64,000 nt of DNA from contig NC_018320.1 in the NCBI RefSeq assembly GCF_000234665.1, positions 372,001-436,000 on the forward strand, read 5' to 3'. Origin of the DNA: Leishmania mexicana MHOM/GT/2001/U1103. Taxonomy: Eukaryota > Euglenozoa > Kinetoplastea > Trypanosomatida > Trypanosomatidae. Below the pieces are notes generated by a model, which ran no database searches, had not been told where the DNA came from, and was given only the letters and a program-made list of their open reading frames with translations. This document shows, in pieces, positions 21,741 through 32,280 of this stretch. The translations under genes were made by a program, and so were the position numbers. Each line of letters opens with the position of its first letter. Position 1 is the stretch's first letter.

Positions 21741-23269
21741 AGGCGGGGAGGCGAATGCTGCAAATCGTGGGCAAATACGTGAGGTTCGCCGACAGGGATG
21801 TGCGCTTGCATGCGGTAGCCGCTCTCTGCGTACGATTGACGTCCGGCGTCGCAGCTGGAGAGGCAGGTCGTGGTTTCGGTTTTCGTGGTTGCACCTCTCT
21901 TATCCAGAGACTTACGCGTGCGCTTCTGGATCGTCGAGGTGGCGAAACCGAGGCAAGCTAGGGGTGGGTGCAGGAGTATAGCAGACACGCACCGAAAAGG
22001 CGTGTGTCTTGCCGCAGCGGCGACGGGTGGTGGTGTGGCGGTGGTGGCGCGGCTTTCTTGTTTTTCTTGCATCTCTGCCACTCGGCACATTGTGCGCCGG
22101 TGGGCCTGTCTGTGTCTTCTCGTCTGCTCGCCTTCCTTGAGATGATGTAGACGGGTGTGGGCTGGGTGGTGATAGTCATAGTGGTCGACACCAGGTGCGT
22201 GCGCAAGTCGAGGCGCATCCTCTCTTCTGGCATCGCTCTCCTTTCTTGTGTAGCGTAGCGACTGTATCTTACGCTGCTCAGTGTGGCACGTGGCACTGCT
22301 TGCCCCTCCCCCTCCCCGCTTCATCCCCTTCATCGCCGACAACCCAGCGTCCCAAAGGGAATGGGTACGTCTTGCTCTCCTTTCGACGCGGACGACAGCG
22401 GAGGAGGGTGTGTGCGCGTGAGCGCGCATGTGCGTGTGAAGGGCGTGGGTGGTCGGGGTGGTGGTGGGGATGCGCTGGACAAGTACTTCAGTGGATTGAC
22501 GCGGACATCATCTTCACTGCCTCCGATGTGTCTCCCTCGACGAGCATGTCTTGGGACGGACGAGACCACGGGTGGACCTGCTGGTGAGCGCACTTGCGGA
22601 TGTCTTGCTGGCGTTCATGTACGCATCACATCTCTCTGCCCACGCACTCATGGACGGGGTGCCTCACGCCTTCCTTGTCCTTCTCTCCACTGTCGTGTTG
22701 GCGGCTCGTCTTCTGCACGTTGTCTGAGCCGCGGCGGGATTCTCGGCGACCCGCCCTCCGTGCATGGGCACCGCTCCCTGTTTGCCACTGATGTGTAGGC
22801 CGCGGTGTTTTCGCGTGCCTGCTGACCAGTGTGCCGCTCTTGGCCCGCTTTTTCAGCGGGCCCTCGCCGACGACGAGGGCGCACTACCATTGCCAGATGA
22901 TGTAGGCGAAAATCTGCGCTCGCACTTTCTCCCCCTTCTTCCTCACCACACCGCACAGAGACTCGCTCATCGACGTTGGGACGCCCACGAAGAGGGAACT
23001 CGCACACGGCTGTCGCGTGCGTTGCCCTGCTCCTCCGCTCTGCTCCTCAGCTCTGTAGGGGATGCGGATTGGATGTGGCGGTTTCGACCGATAGACTTAG
23101 CGAGCGTGCGCGCGCCTCTTTTTTATGGAGCTCGGTCTGTCTGATCAACAACCCCCTCCCCCCCACACACCTGCCGACGGACCTGCCCACGCGCACCCGC
23201 TCATTTTTTCCCTTCACCCCCCTCTCCCCTCCCTTTGAGCACATTGCGATCCGCTGCGTCGCACGCGCA
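21741..23269. other. Intergenic spacer between fourth and fifth Stealth genes
   Basis: 1.5 kb, the shortest spacer of the array. No supported gene. CT-rich tracts at about 23145-23235 (CCCCCTCCCCCCCACAC and later CCCCCCTCTCCCCTCCCTTTGAG, AG at 23238-23239) make a plausible acceptor about 30 bases before the ATG at 23270. Confidence 0.45.
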
Positions 23270-26209
23270 ATGCGCTTTCTACGTTTGCGAGAGTCACGTG
23301 GCGCTGCCCCATGCACGGCGCAAGATTCCGAGAGCATTGCCGTCCCGACTGTTGACAGTCGTCGCCTACGGAGTGTGCCGCGGCACGCGCGCACACTAGG
23401 GCAGTGGTTGACCTCTTTGAAGAGCAGCAGCTGCCGTTGCTACGTGCCATGTTATGCACTGCTGAGGAAGCGTGTGGAGCGTTGGTGCCACTCGCTGAAG
23501 AGGCGCAGTTTGCTGTGGTGTGTGGTGGCGGCACTGCTCCTGATGCTGCTCATTACACTGACCCTCGCTGTGGTCGTCCTCATCGCGCTCACGTGGAACC
23601 ATCCATGGACGCAGTCGCATGTGGCGGAGTGGCTGCGCGACTTGACCGCGAGTCGATTTTCCGCGGTGGTGCCGGGCAACGCTCACCCACGCGAGCCAGA
23701 GAGGCTGTGGGGCCTCACAGTGCGATCACCAGAGGCGCTGCCGGCAGAGTCCGTTGTGGACACTGGCAGAGGCGGCCGCACGAGTGAGACGGATGCAACG
23801 GCGCGACGGGAGCGGCTGGTGGAGCGCCTGCTGGACCTGCACGGGGCCATGCTGTTCCTTTACACATTTGTGAACGGCAGCGAGGCGAACCACGTCTACC
23901 GTCGGCTCGCGCTCATGGCTTGCGGCGACTACATACGTAGTGTCGAGCTCCAACTTGCACTGAACGGCGTTGTGACGGACGGCAAGGGCACGACGGAGGT
24001 TTGCACGACGTCCATTCATCGCGCCAAGACGAATGCGGAGGTGCTGAAGATGGTGGCTCGTCGTGCTTCGACTACGGTAACGAGTCGTGATCGCGAGACG
24101 GACGAGCTGCGGCACAGCCTGCGCAGCGTGGAGCAGCACGTGCAGTGGCACCGCGGCCGCGTGGTGATGGTGTCGCCCGGGCACCACCCGACGTGGGTGG
24201 ACGGCGCGAAGAACTTCCTTGCTGGGGTGTGCGGGGGTGCGCGCGTGCAGGCGCTGCGGTCGCGCGGGACGCACCTGCGCGTGACGACTGTGCACCAGGA
24301 CGCCGTGATGCCGACGCACGCGAGGCTCACTGTCAACACAAACGTGATCGAGCAGCAGCTGTGGCGCGTGCGCAACGTGACGGCCGTGCACGTGTACATG
24401 AACGACGACTACTTTGTGAACCGCGACGTTGCGATCACGGACCTGTTCAACGAGTACGGCGGCACGATTGTGCGGACGGAGTCAGCAGCCATTGCCGGCG
24501 CGAAGACTGGCAAGGCCGGTTTGTTGACCTGGGCGGAGGGAGTCTTGGGCACAAACCTCTTCGTCACGGAGGAGCTGGATCTGCAGCACGAAGATGAGGT
24601 ACCATCTACCGTTGTGCGGCTGTGGCAGCAGCAGGACGATGCGCTCACGCTTTGGGACGTCGAGGCGGTGAAGGAGGGCAAGATACCACTGCCAGCGGTC
24701 AAAGCTCCTGACCCACGAAACGCCATCTTCATCATGCTGGACCACGCTGAGACTTCCCCACCGCGCAGCATTGCTGTACCCCGCGTCGACACAGTGGACG
24801 GGGTCGTAGCCGCGTACAGCAGTCGCACATTCGGCACCTTGCGGCCCCGCTTCTACGCGGCGCATGCGCCGTATGTGTACTGCACGAACATGCTGCGGTA
24901 CTTCGCCTTGCGGTACCAGCGCGAGTTCGCACAGTCTATGTTTTTGAGCCGTGCGCGTAGCGCTTCCGATCTCTATGTACCCTTTTTGTACAACGCCTTC
25001 ATCATGGCGCGGCCATGGCAGGCGTCGCCGCGCTTTCCCGCCTACATCACCCTTCGACAGCAACTGACAGAGTGGCAGCTGCGAACGGCGTCACTGTCAC
25101 CATCATTGATGTCAGCAGAGCCAAAGGCGGACGACACGGCTGGTGTGGGGGAGAGGCAGCCGCACATGCAAGGGCCATCGCAGCCCCCACCCAAGCAGGT
25201 GCCTGGCGTGTCGGTGGAGGGGAAGCGGATCAATATAGCGCCCATCGAGCTGAACAACTGCGATGGCTGTGCGCCTGCTACGATGCTCGTCGGCCCTGAA
25301 AAGAGCGAATGTCTTTTCGGAAAGTTCTCCGACGACCTGCGCGCCAACGGTGGCTTCATGCGGCAAGTGCGCCAAGCGCAGCCCTTGTTCTTCAACGTGA
25401 ACGCTGGCCTCACGAAACCCGAGGCAGCCGATCAGCTGCGTGCCTTCCTGCAAGAGTTGTTCCCTACACCCGTCTTTCTAGAAAACAACGCCGGAGGTGA
25501 CGAGGCTCTCTCGAGGCTGTTTGGCGACCTGATGGCGCTGCCGGTGGTGGGTGTTGTGTCGTACGAGGAGGGCGTGTGCCCGCTTGTGCGGAGCCTTGCG
25601 CTTGCGTTCGCGGGGCACCACCGTGGCGGCGTGCGTGTGAGCGTGCAGCGGTATGGGTTCGGTGAGGTGGATGCCACCATGGCCGAGGTGCGGCAGGACT
25701 TGCGGTTCACGCAGCAGAGCGCCATGCCTGCTGTTGCCTGCACCTACGCCGCGCATGTGACTGTGCAGAAGTCGCCAAGAGGCGAGTCTCTGGTGGCCCT
25801 TGCGCGGCGCGTGCTGGACGCTGCTGACGAAACCGGTAGTAGTGGCGTGGAGCTGCCGTCGACGTGCGGCGGGGGCGGCGCTGGGCTGCGCGTGCGCGGG
25901 TTCGTGGTGGACGCGCGGACGCGTGGCGCGCCGTTACGTGACATGCGAGCTGTGGCCACGGCACTTGCGGTGCCTGCGCAGACGCTGTCGCTGGAGGACT
26001 TCCGCGCGGTTGCTGTTGGGCCGTCGGCGGCCGACGTGGTGCTGGTTGTGTCGCGCGAGGACGCGGAGGCGAAGGCGGTGCACTGGGTGAATGGTGCGTC
26101 GGAGAGTGACCTGCTTGTGACGTACCCGCTGCCTGTGGAGGCGTACGAGGACATGGGCGCGGAGGTGCGGTGGGTGGAGTGGAGGCCACGGGCGAAGGCC
26201 ACTGTTTAG
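23270..26209 (+). CDS. Divergent Stealth-family phosphotransferase-like protein (array copy 5)
   Basis: 979 residues from the first in-frame ATG at 23270. A strong membrane segment lies at about 82-107 (LLWCVVAALLLMLLITLTLA) after a longer cytosolic N-terminus than in the others. CR1 at about 194-205 reads LFLYTFVNGSE: the Asp that precedes the hydrophobic pair and Tyr in the other four copies is Leu here. CR2 starts at about 273 and is DNA-identical to the other copies except for a short island (PTHARLTVNTNVIEQQ). CR3 from about 529 (AAHAPYVYCTNML) and CR4 from about 704 (LFFNVNAGL) are clearly diverged. The C-terminal domain alternates identical blocks (FGDLMALPVVGVVSYEEG; ELPSTCGGGGAGLRVRG) with diverged ones. 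It could be a distinct substrate specificity or a partly inactive paralogue. Confidence 0.85.
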   Translation: MRFLRLRESRGAAPCTAQDSESIAVPTVDSRRLRSVPRHARTLGQWLTSLKSSSCRCYVPCYALLRKRVERWCHSLKRRSLLWCVVAALLLMLLITLTLAVVVLIALTWNHPWTQSHVAEWLRDLTASRFSAVVPGNAHPREPERLWGLTVRSPEALPAESVVDTGRGGRTSETDATARRERLVERLLDLHGAMLFLYTFVNGSEANHVYRRLALMACGDYIRSVELQLALNGVVTDGKGTTEVCTTSIHRAKTNAEVLKMVARRASTTVTSRDRETDELRHSLRSVEQHVQWHRGRVVMVSPGHHPTWVDGAKNFLAGVCGGARVQALRSRGTHLRVTTVHQDAVMPTHARLTVNTNVIEQQLWRVRNVTAVHVYMNDDYFVNRDVAITDLFNEYGGTIVRTESAAIAGAKTGKAGLLTWAEGVLGTNLFVTEELDLQHEDEVPSTVVRLWQQQDDALTLWDVEAVKEGKIPLPAVKAPDPRNAIFIMLDHAETSPPRSIAVPRVDTVDGVVAAYSSRTFGTLRPRFYAAHAPYVYCTNMLRYFALRYQREFAQSMFLSRARSASDLYVPFLYNAFIMARPWQASPRFPAYITLRQQLTEWQLRTASLSPSLMSAEPKADDTAGVGERQPHMQGPSQPPPKQVPGVSVEGKRINIAPIELNNCDGCAPATMLVGPEKSECLFGKFSDDLRANGGFMRQVRQAQPLFFNVNAGLTKPEAADQLRAFLQELFPTPVFLENNAGGDEALSRLFGDLMALPVVGVVSYEEGVCPLVRSLALAFAGHHRGGVRVSVQRYGFGEVDATMAEVRQDLRFTQQSAMPAVACTYAAHVTVQKSPRGESLVALARRVLDAADETGSSGVELPSTCGGGGAGLRVRGFVVDARTRGAPLRDMRAVATALAVPAQTLSLEDFRAVAVGPSAADVVLVVSREDAEAKAVHWVNGASESDLLVTYPLPVEAYEDMGAEVRWVEWRPRAKATV

Positions 26210-27241
26210 TGGCTGCACGAGAGAGGCAAGACGAGCTGAGCGGCTGAGTGTAGAGGAGGGTGGTTGGGGAAAGCTTTTGGAATAGGCAAGCGCACGCGCG
26301 CGGTGGCCGGCATGACACTCCAAGGTCGTCCACCCTCCCATCCGACACACGATAAGCCAGCAGGAAGAGGTGTTGCTCGGGTTCGACTCTTTCGTGTTCT
26401 CTGTCCGTTGGCGAGCCCTGCCCCCGTCGATCACTCGCATTCGGCGTGCAAGCGCACGAGGCGGCCGCACGAGCATGCACGGTAGCGCGTGTACACAAGA
26501 GGCGACGGGCTGTGCGCCTTCATCGGAGTGTCTGCAAGACGGTGACGTGACGACACAGCATGGCCTGCGTAGCGAAGCAGATGTGGCCGCATCACTGGAC
26601 GCATGGAAGGCCGGAAACACACGATACGACACAGCAAAAAAAATGGCAAAGGCGTGCGGCAGAAGGATGCTGAAGAGGCGGATGCCCGCATGCTTTTCTG
26701 GTGGCAGCGACGGATTGCCGCCACGTCACACGGGTGGACTTCTGGTACTCCAAGAACCCCCTCCTCCTCCTCATCCTTCCACACGCGCACACGCACGGCG
26801 TCTCTCTCCCTGTGACTGTTTTGTATATGCTCACATTCTCTCGACGTGTTCCCTTTCGTCATCGCCACCTGTGACGCCGACGCACGTACGCTCATGACCG
26901 CGGTGGTTGTTTGTGTGCTGCGCTCATGTGCCCACCCCACTCCACTCCTCCCTTCCCTCACTAAACACACGCACACGCACACGCATCGACGTTGTTGCCC
27001 GCAGTGATCCCATCTGCGCTCCGCTGGCACTCTTTCTCTCGGCGCTTTTACGTCTTTTGGTATTCCACCTCTCGCTCTCCCGCGTGCACGCACGATCGAC
27101 ACGACCGCGCTGGTCGCACCCACGGGCACCCTCGTACAGAACTTCTTTTACCGCCATAGCGGCATATAGTAGTAGTGGTGGGGAAGGGGGTGGAAGCAAC
27201 ACCAAAAAAAAAAAGCGGGCACACCTCCAGAGCTTGGAACC
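26210..27241. other. Intergenic spacer with probable UFM1 splice acceptor
   Basis: No gene supported. A pyrimidine-rich stretch (CTTCTTTTACCGCCATAG, AG at 27158-27159) about 80 bases before the UFM1 ATG is the likely spliced-leader acceptor; further AGs follow in the TAGTAGTAG stretch. An A11 run lies at about 27204. Confidence 0.45.
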
Positions 27242-27586
27242 ATGAGCGCTGCGAATCCGTCTGGTGCTTCGGCGGCGCCGAGCGGCAACAAGGTAACCTT
27301 CCGCGTTATCCTTACATCTGAGCGCAGTCAACCATTTCGGGTGATTAGCATTGCCGAGGAGGCCCCGCTCACGGCGGTGCTGCGCTTTGCCGCCGAGGAG
27401 TTCGGCATTGCCTCCGTTGATTCCATGGCCGCGACCACTAAAGACGGCACCGGCATCAACCCTGCGCAGACGGCCGGCACGGTGTTCATGAAGTATGGCC
27501 AGGAGATCCGACTGATTCCGCGTGATCGCGTCGGTGCCGCCCCCTGCGTCCGCCTTCTGGGGAGCCGGTGGCGGTGGAGGGGGTGA
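27242..27586 (+). CDS. UFM1: Ubiquitin-fold modifier 1
   Basis: 114 residues. From about residue 17 the protein follows UFM1 closely: [39 protein letters not shown] and [13 protein letters not shown]1 is a ubiquitin-like modifier activated by UBA5, transferred by UFC1 and attached to Lys of targets after a protease exposes a C-terminal Gly. Here the RDRVG Gly is residue 98, followed by a 16-residue tail ending in WRWRG. Animal UFM1 loses only two residues, so processing must remove a much longer tail; a long propeptide has been reported for Leishmania UFM1, which supports the identification. The Ala/Ser/Pro/Gly-rich N-terminus is longer than in animals. It lies just downstream of the Stealth array, with no functional link visible. 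Confidence 0.93.
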   Translation: MSAANPSGASAAPSGNKVTFRVILTSERSQPFRVISIAEEAPLTAVLRFAAEEFGIASVDSMAATTKDGTGINPAQTAGTVFMKYGQEIRLIPRDRVGAAPCVRLLGSRWRWRG

Positions 27587-28565
27587 GTGGCAAGTGATGC
27601 TGTGTTTCTTGTGTGCCGTACGAAGGCACCTGAGCTGCACCGCGCCTTTCTCGCGACACTATTCCCCTTCAGTTTTGGTTTTCTTTTGCTGTGGACTCTT
27701 CTCCCTTGCAAAGGCTTCCAGTGGCAGACACACACACACACGCACGTAAGTGTGTGTGTGTCTGCCTAGTGCGCTACAGCGCCTTCGAAGCTCCCCCATC
27801 CCTCCCCCCAACAACTACCACAACCACACACACGCGTGCGTGTGTGTGGATAAGCGCGCGTGTGTGCTGACGTCCGAGAGGACAACTGGGAACAAAGAAA
27901 AAGTAGGAGCGTGCGTTGTTCGCTCTTCCCCTCATGCTGGTGGACGTGCATGCCTGCGTGCGTGCCTTGCAGAGGCGGCCATGCTTTCTCGGACTCCGCT
28001 CTTTCTGCGCATGACATCCGTGCTTGCCCCCTCCCTCCGCTTCCCTCTCCCCTTCCCTCCCCAAACCTCGCCTCACCTCTCGCACGCGCTCTTTTGGCAC
28101 ACGCGTCAGCGCGCTTCTCTCGAGATTTCTCGTGTGGTCCGCCTTCTTTTTTCTTTTTCAGTTGTGTCTGGACGGATCGCACGCTTGTGTGCGGCGGTGT
28201 CCGCGCCCGCGCCCCCCATCCCTCTCTGTGGCGGTCTCTCACCTTCTCTATTGCTTCATCCTGTCTTGCCTTCGTCGTCGAAGACCCCTTTACCCTCTCC
28301 TTCAAGTGGGTCCCTGTTGGCGTCATCCGCGTTGACTGCGCTGATAATATACACGTATCACCCCTTTGCGTTGCGTTGCGCTTTACTCGGCCCGTCTGCC
28401 TGCCTTTGCCACACCGTCGAAAGCCCCTCTCTCCCCATCTCCCCCCTCCCCTCCCCACCCTCACGCGCATCCCTCCGCGCCAAGACTCTACCTTTCTCCC
28501 GTTGCCTCCATCTGCGTACTCCCGTGTGCGGCCCGTCTGTGAGCGCGTCGGCGTCCGGTGCCGAG
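27587..28565. other. Intergenic spacer
   Basis: The frame of the next gene is open all the way through this spacer, but the DNA is strongly CT-biased and its translation is low-complexity, so I treat it as UTR. Good pyrimidine tracts lie at about 28425-28470 with AG at about 28485, a plausible acceptor for the next gene. Confidence 0.45.
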
Positions 28566-30086
28566 ATGGCGCTCTCCTCGCAATGGAGTCAGGCTGTCGT
28601 GGTGCGGGCAACGACCAAGGGTGAGGTAATAGTGCCGCAGCAGCCAAACAACGGCACCGCGCGCGCCATGGCGGCAGCTGGCAACCCCATAATCGTGCGT
28701 GCCCGCACAGCCGCCAACTTCGGCGAAGGGGTGACGCCGAATGCGGATGGCAGCGGCGACCGTGACAGTAGCGGGCACGGCTTCCTCTCTGCCTTCGTCA
28801 CTGGCTACGACATCAGCCAAACCTTCTGGATACCGAACCCAAGCAAGGGGGAAATCGGTCTGCTGGAGTACCTCTATCGGCGCGGGCCGACGAACAAGTC
28901 GCACGTGCTGCTGCAGAGCCGCCCGCTCCCAGAGCTGCAGTTCAACTTTTCCACATGCACCGGGTGCAACATCGACCTCAGCCACAACATGTTCCGTCTC
29001 TCCAAGGCTGCCATGGCACTCCAGCACATGGACGCAACGCTCGGCGACGACGCCGACGCCTACGACGACAGTGAAGTGAACGTGAGCGTCGGCGGTAGCA
29101 GTACTGGCGGATCCACTGGATCGAACAACTTCTCTTCAAGCCTGTCATCGCCCTCGACGTCATCTCGGCGGCCGGGGTCGGCGCCGCAGCGGATCAGCAT
29201 CTCGACTCGCGCCTTCAAAGTCGCCATGCGGGCGAGTCTGCAGTCCCTTCAGGAAGAGGACTACTACCTCGTCAAGTACCGCGACTACAGCGCCTGGGCC
29301 GTTTCCGAGTACCGCAGCATTTGCAAGACAGACTCCATGTTTGGTCGAAAGTACGTCGAGCAGTGCTTCGCCGTGCACGTTGGGCGAGAGCCAGGGGAGC
29401 TGGTGCTCATCACGGAGGCGCAGTTCCTGTACGGTGTCGACCTGCTGCAGCGGCAGCTGATAAACCAGCTTACGAACGCCGTACCGCGTCCACCGGCCGG
29501 CTGGGGCGGCGTGGACGCGAATCAGAGTAGCTACCAGCAGTACCAGATCGATATTAACTACAGCGCCTTGAACGCAGACCAGTTCCGCTCTCTCGGCGCG
29601 GTGCTCGGCGACGGCATGAGGCGCGTAGGGGTGACATGGGAGGAGGAAAAGCGCGCGGAGAAAGCGAGAGCGGAGGCGCATGCGCGGGCGAGGGGTGGTG
29701 ACAACGACGATGATTACACGCCGCCCGCCTGGTACGACTGGACCCCCGGCGCGATCCGTGCGCGGGTGCAGCGCCGCCTTCACAGGTGTTACCGTAGTGT
29801 TGGCCAGCTCACTGTGCAGCTCGCCGTGGTCGGCGTATGCGGATTCTTCGTCTACCGCGCTGTGAAGGGGTACATTCCCGGCTTGTCCTCGCTGAACGAT
29901 GGCTACCACGAGGACCGCGGCGGTGGCAGCCGTGGAGGGCGAGGAGACGGTCGCTACCGCGACTGCCGCCGTAGCGGTCGCGGCGACGATTACCTCTACG
30001 ACTACCGACCGGGACTCTTCCGTAGCATCTTGATGGGTCCTAAGGAGGTGTTCGACTACATGTTAGCCCCTGCCCCGGATCGCTAG
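28566..30086 (+). CDS. Conserved-looking hypothetical protein with one membrane segment
   Basis: 506 residues from the ATG at 28566, where the sequence turns from CT-biased spacer into normal coding composition; upstream in-frame ATGs lie in UTR-like DNA. Residues about 75-155 look globular (ISQTFWIPNPSKGEIGLLEY; FSTCTGCNIDLSHNMF with a CxxC pair). A Gly/Ser-rich linker follows, then a second globular part at about 215-345 rich in Tyr and aromatic residues, a charged helix (WEEEKRAEKARAEAHARARGG), a hydrophobic segment at about 414-434 (QLTVQLAVVGVCGFFVY), and an Arg/Gly/Asp-rich tail with RGG-like motifs. I do not recognise the family. A C-terminally anchored membrane protein is the simplest reading. 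Confidence 0.7.
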   Translation: MALSSQWSQAVVVRATTKGEVIVPQQPNNGTARAMAAAGNPIIVRARTAANFGEGVTPNADGSGDRDSSGHGFLSAFVTGYDISQTFWIPNPSKGEIGLLEYLYRRGPTNKSHVLLQSRPLPELQFNFSTCTGCNIDLSHNMFRLSKAAMALQHMDATLGDDADAYDDSEVNVSVGGSSTGGSTGSNNFSSSLSSPSTSSRRPGSAPQRISISTRAFKVAMRASLQSLQEEDYYLVKYRDYSAWAVSEYRSICKTDSMFGRKYVEQCFAVHVGREPGELVLITEAQFLYGVDLLQRQLINQLTNAVPRPPAGWGGVDANQSSYQQYQIDINYSALNADQFRSLGAVLGDGMRRVGVTWEEEKRAEKARAEAHARARGGDNDDDYTPPAWYDWTPGAIRARVQRRLHRCYRSVGQLTVQLAVVGVCGFFVYRAVKGYIPGLSSLNDGYHEDRGGGSRGGRGDGRYRDCRRSGRGDDYLYDYRPGLFRSILMGPKEVFDYMLAPAPDR

Positions 30087-31639
30087 CTGTGGACGAACCT
30101 GCCGGGGGGCCTCTGCGTGTGCTGCGCCGGGTTCTCTTCCTCGCCTGTTTTTCTCGAATCCCTCGGTGGCTCTACCCCGCGTCGATCGTCGTTTCCGTAT
30201 GGGACTGCCCTGCGTGCTTTTGTTCATACGTGCTCCTGTATGCGTTGCTGTGGCAGGGCGTGTCGTCGGTGTGCTTGACATGAAAGGAAAAGGGGTATGC
30301 TGTCGCGCCTTAAGCCGTCGGTGAAGGGCGGCGTGGCCGCATGGACGTGCTTCCCTGGAGCCGCATCGCGCAGAAGAGGAGAAACGGGCGCGTACCTACG
30401 GAGAGGGAGGGCGGGGAGGGATGCGGAAGAGGGTCATGTACCATTCAGCTGGGTGATGGGGCCGATGACCAGGGTGCAACGTCCCACGCATGCAGCCGCT
30501 TCCCTCCCAGGCTGCCCCTCCACCGACCCCCTGCTGCACCGCGACAGCGCACGCACGCTCTCTCACACACCTTTGTGCTCCTCTACACGCCCCCGCCTGC
30601 ACACCCTATAAACTGGGCCGAGCCGAAGAGAGGAAGCCAGTTGTGTCACGCGTCAGCAGCCATTCTCGTGCGCTCTGTTAGCGTGACCTCATCCGCACGC
30701 GGGCGTGCGTCTTTCTTTCCGTACCTGTCATGCCATTATTTTCGCTCTGCGGCAAACAACCTGAGCGAGACGGAGCAGCAGCACACATGCTCCGTCATCC
30801 ACGGTACGAGCGAGAGGGGGACGTGCATGAGCCCCATCCTCCTTTTCCCCCCTCCCCCCTCGCAGCGACGCACCCAGGTGCACGCCTCTCTGTGACCCTC
30901 TCTCTCTCCGTGCTTGTGCATGTGTGCGTGTGCGCGCACCATCGGACTCCACGAGGGGGGGGGGCAGCGTAATCGACTATCTTGAGTCCCGCTTCGCATC
31001 TCACTCACATTATGCACGGTTGCCTATTCTGTCCGTCCTTCTCCCTACACTTTTCTCTGTGCCTCTTGCTGGATCTGTGCGTACGACGGCCACCTCCATA
31101 AGCGGGTCCTCCCCTCTCGGTCTATCGTCGTGCCTGCACATCGTGGCCGGTGTTGTGAAGCCGCATCTCCCCTGCACACCCGCATTCGACGCATCTTGCA
31201 CGCCCTCCCGTTGCTGTCATGCGTGCGTGCACGTGGCGGAGTACCACGGATCGTCGTTTCGGCTGTGAATGCCGCCGTGATGGAAAAGATGAGGCACGCG
31301 TGCCTTCCCCCCTCCCCCTTCCCTCACCCCTGTGACTCGTTCGTTCGCATCGACGAACCCAGAGAAGCCACTCCAGTGGAGGCAGCGTACCTCACCAGGA
31401 TGCCCACTTGTACGGCCCACACCTTCTCTCACCGACTCCCACGTTGAGCCCTCGACCCTCCGCGCTCAGGCTCCAGCTGCGCTCTTACCCCACCCCGTCG
31501 CGTCTCCCATACCAGATATCCACTCCTCATCCATTTGCGTGATGGCTCAGACTCGTGCGGACTGCAATGCAGGGGCGTTGCAGTCGACCGGCTCACACAT
31601 CGTCGTGCCGTCGTCGGAGTCACTGCCGCGGCCAAATTG

Positions 31640-32280
31640 ATTCAACTGTCCGTATTACGCTGTTCCGCCGCCACCCAAGGGTGACGACGGTGCCCCAGAT
31701 CAGCTCCTCCGTTACTGGACCTGCTAGGCCACCTGCTTCCCCCCCAAATGGTGACGGTGGTGACGATATCTCCGGCTGCTCCTTTCAGCGTTTCACGCCC
31801 GGACATCACCACGGTGGCCAGTGGCACCAGCACCTTCTGCGCCGCGGCGGTCGAGTCACTGATATCGGCGGAGGTACGCCGTCAGCACTTGGACGGCGTT
31901 TAGTCGAGTACCGCCTTCTCTCCTTACGGAGCCCCTCACACGAATCACTAGGGCCTGTAGTGATCATCACCACTGCCGGCGCTGCCGACGTTCCGACACC
32001 ACCTGGGCGGCCTACACACGCCAGGCACGCGGTTTCGCCAGTGTCTGCACGAGCCGCACGAGGAGGAACTGATCTTCGGCACTGGAGGTCACGGACTGCA
32101 GGCCACGGCCGTCATGGCGCCTCACGTGGCGCACCGCCACCAATCAGTGCCGATATCACACGGCCCTTCTTACCTGGCCGCCACCGCCATTCACGACGCA
32201 TCCTCGGTGAGGGAGACGGCGGTGATGAGCAGAGTACAGGCCTTCCGAAGACTGAAGCGCGCCGCTACTTGTGACGTGCA
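31640..32280 (+). pseudogene. Possible degenerate coding relic, unidentified
   Basis: Unlike the surrounding low-complexity spacer, this stretch has balanced composition and protein-like frames that change along its length. At 31748-31903 one frame reads PFSVSRPDITTVASGTSTF and ends in EVRRQHLDGV before TAG. Further on, other frames read EYRLLSLRSPSHESLGPVVI and GGHGLQATAVMAPHVAHRHQ. No single frame spans it with an ATG and an obvious product, and I recognise no family. It may be a decayed gene or retroposon piece, or simply chance. Confidence 0.25.

Noticed and set aside
26365..26400. GGTTCGACTC resembling a tRNA B box
   Set aside because: No matching A box or cloverleaf-forming sequence at the right distance upstream.
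27750..28565. N-terminal extension of the gene at 28566
   Set aside because: The open frame runs through CT-rich spacer with simple-sequence translation, and probable splice acceptors lie inside it.
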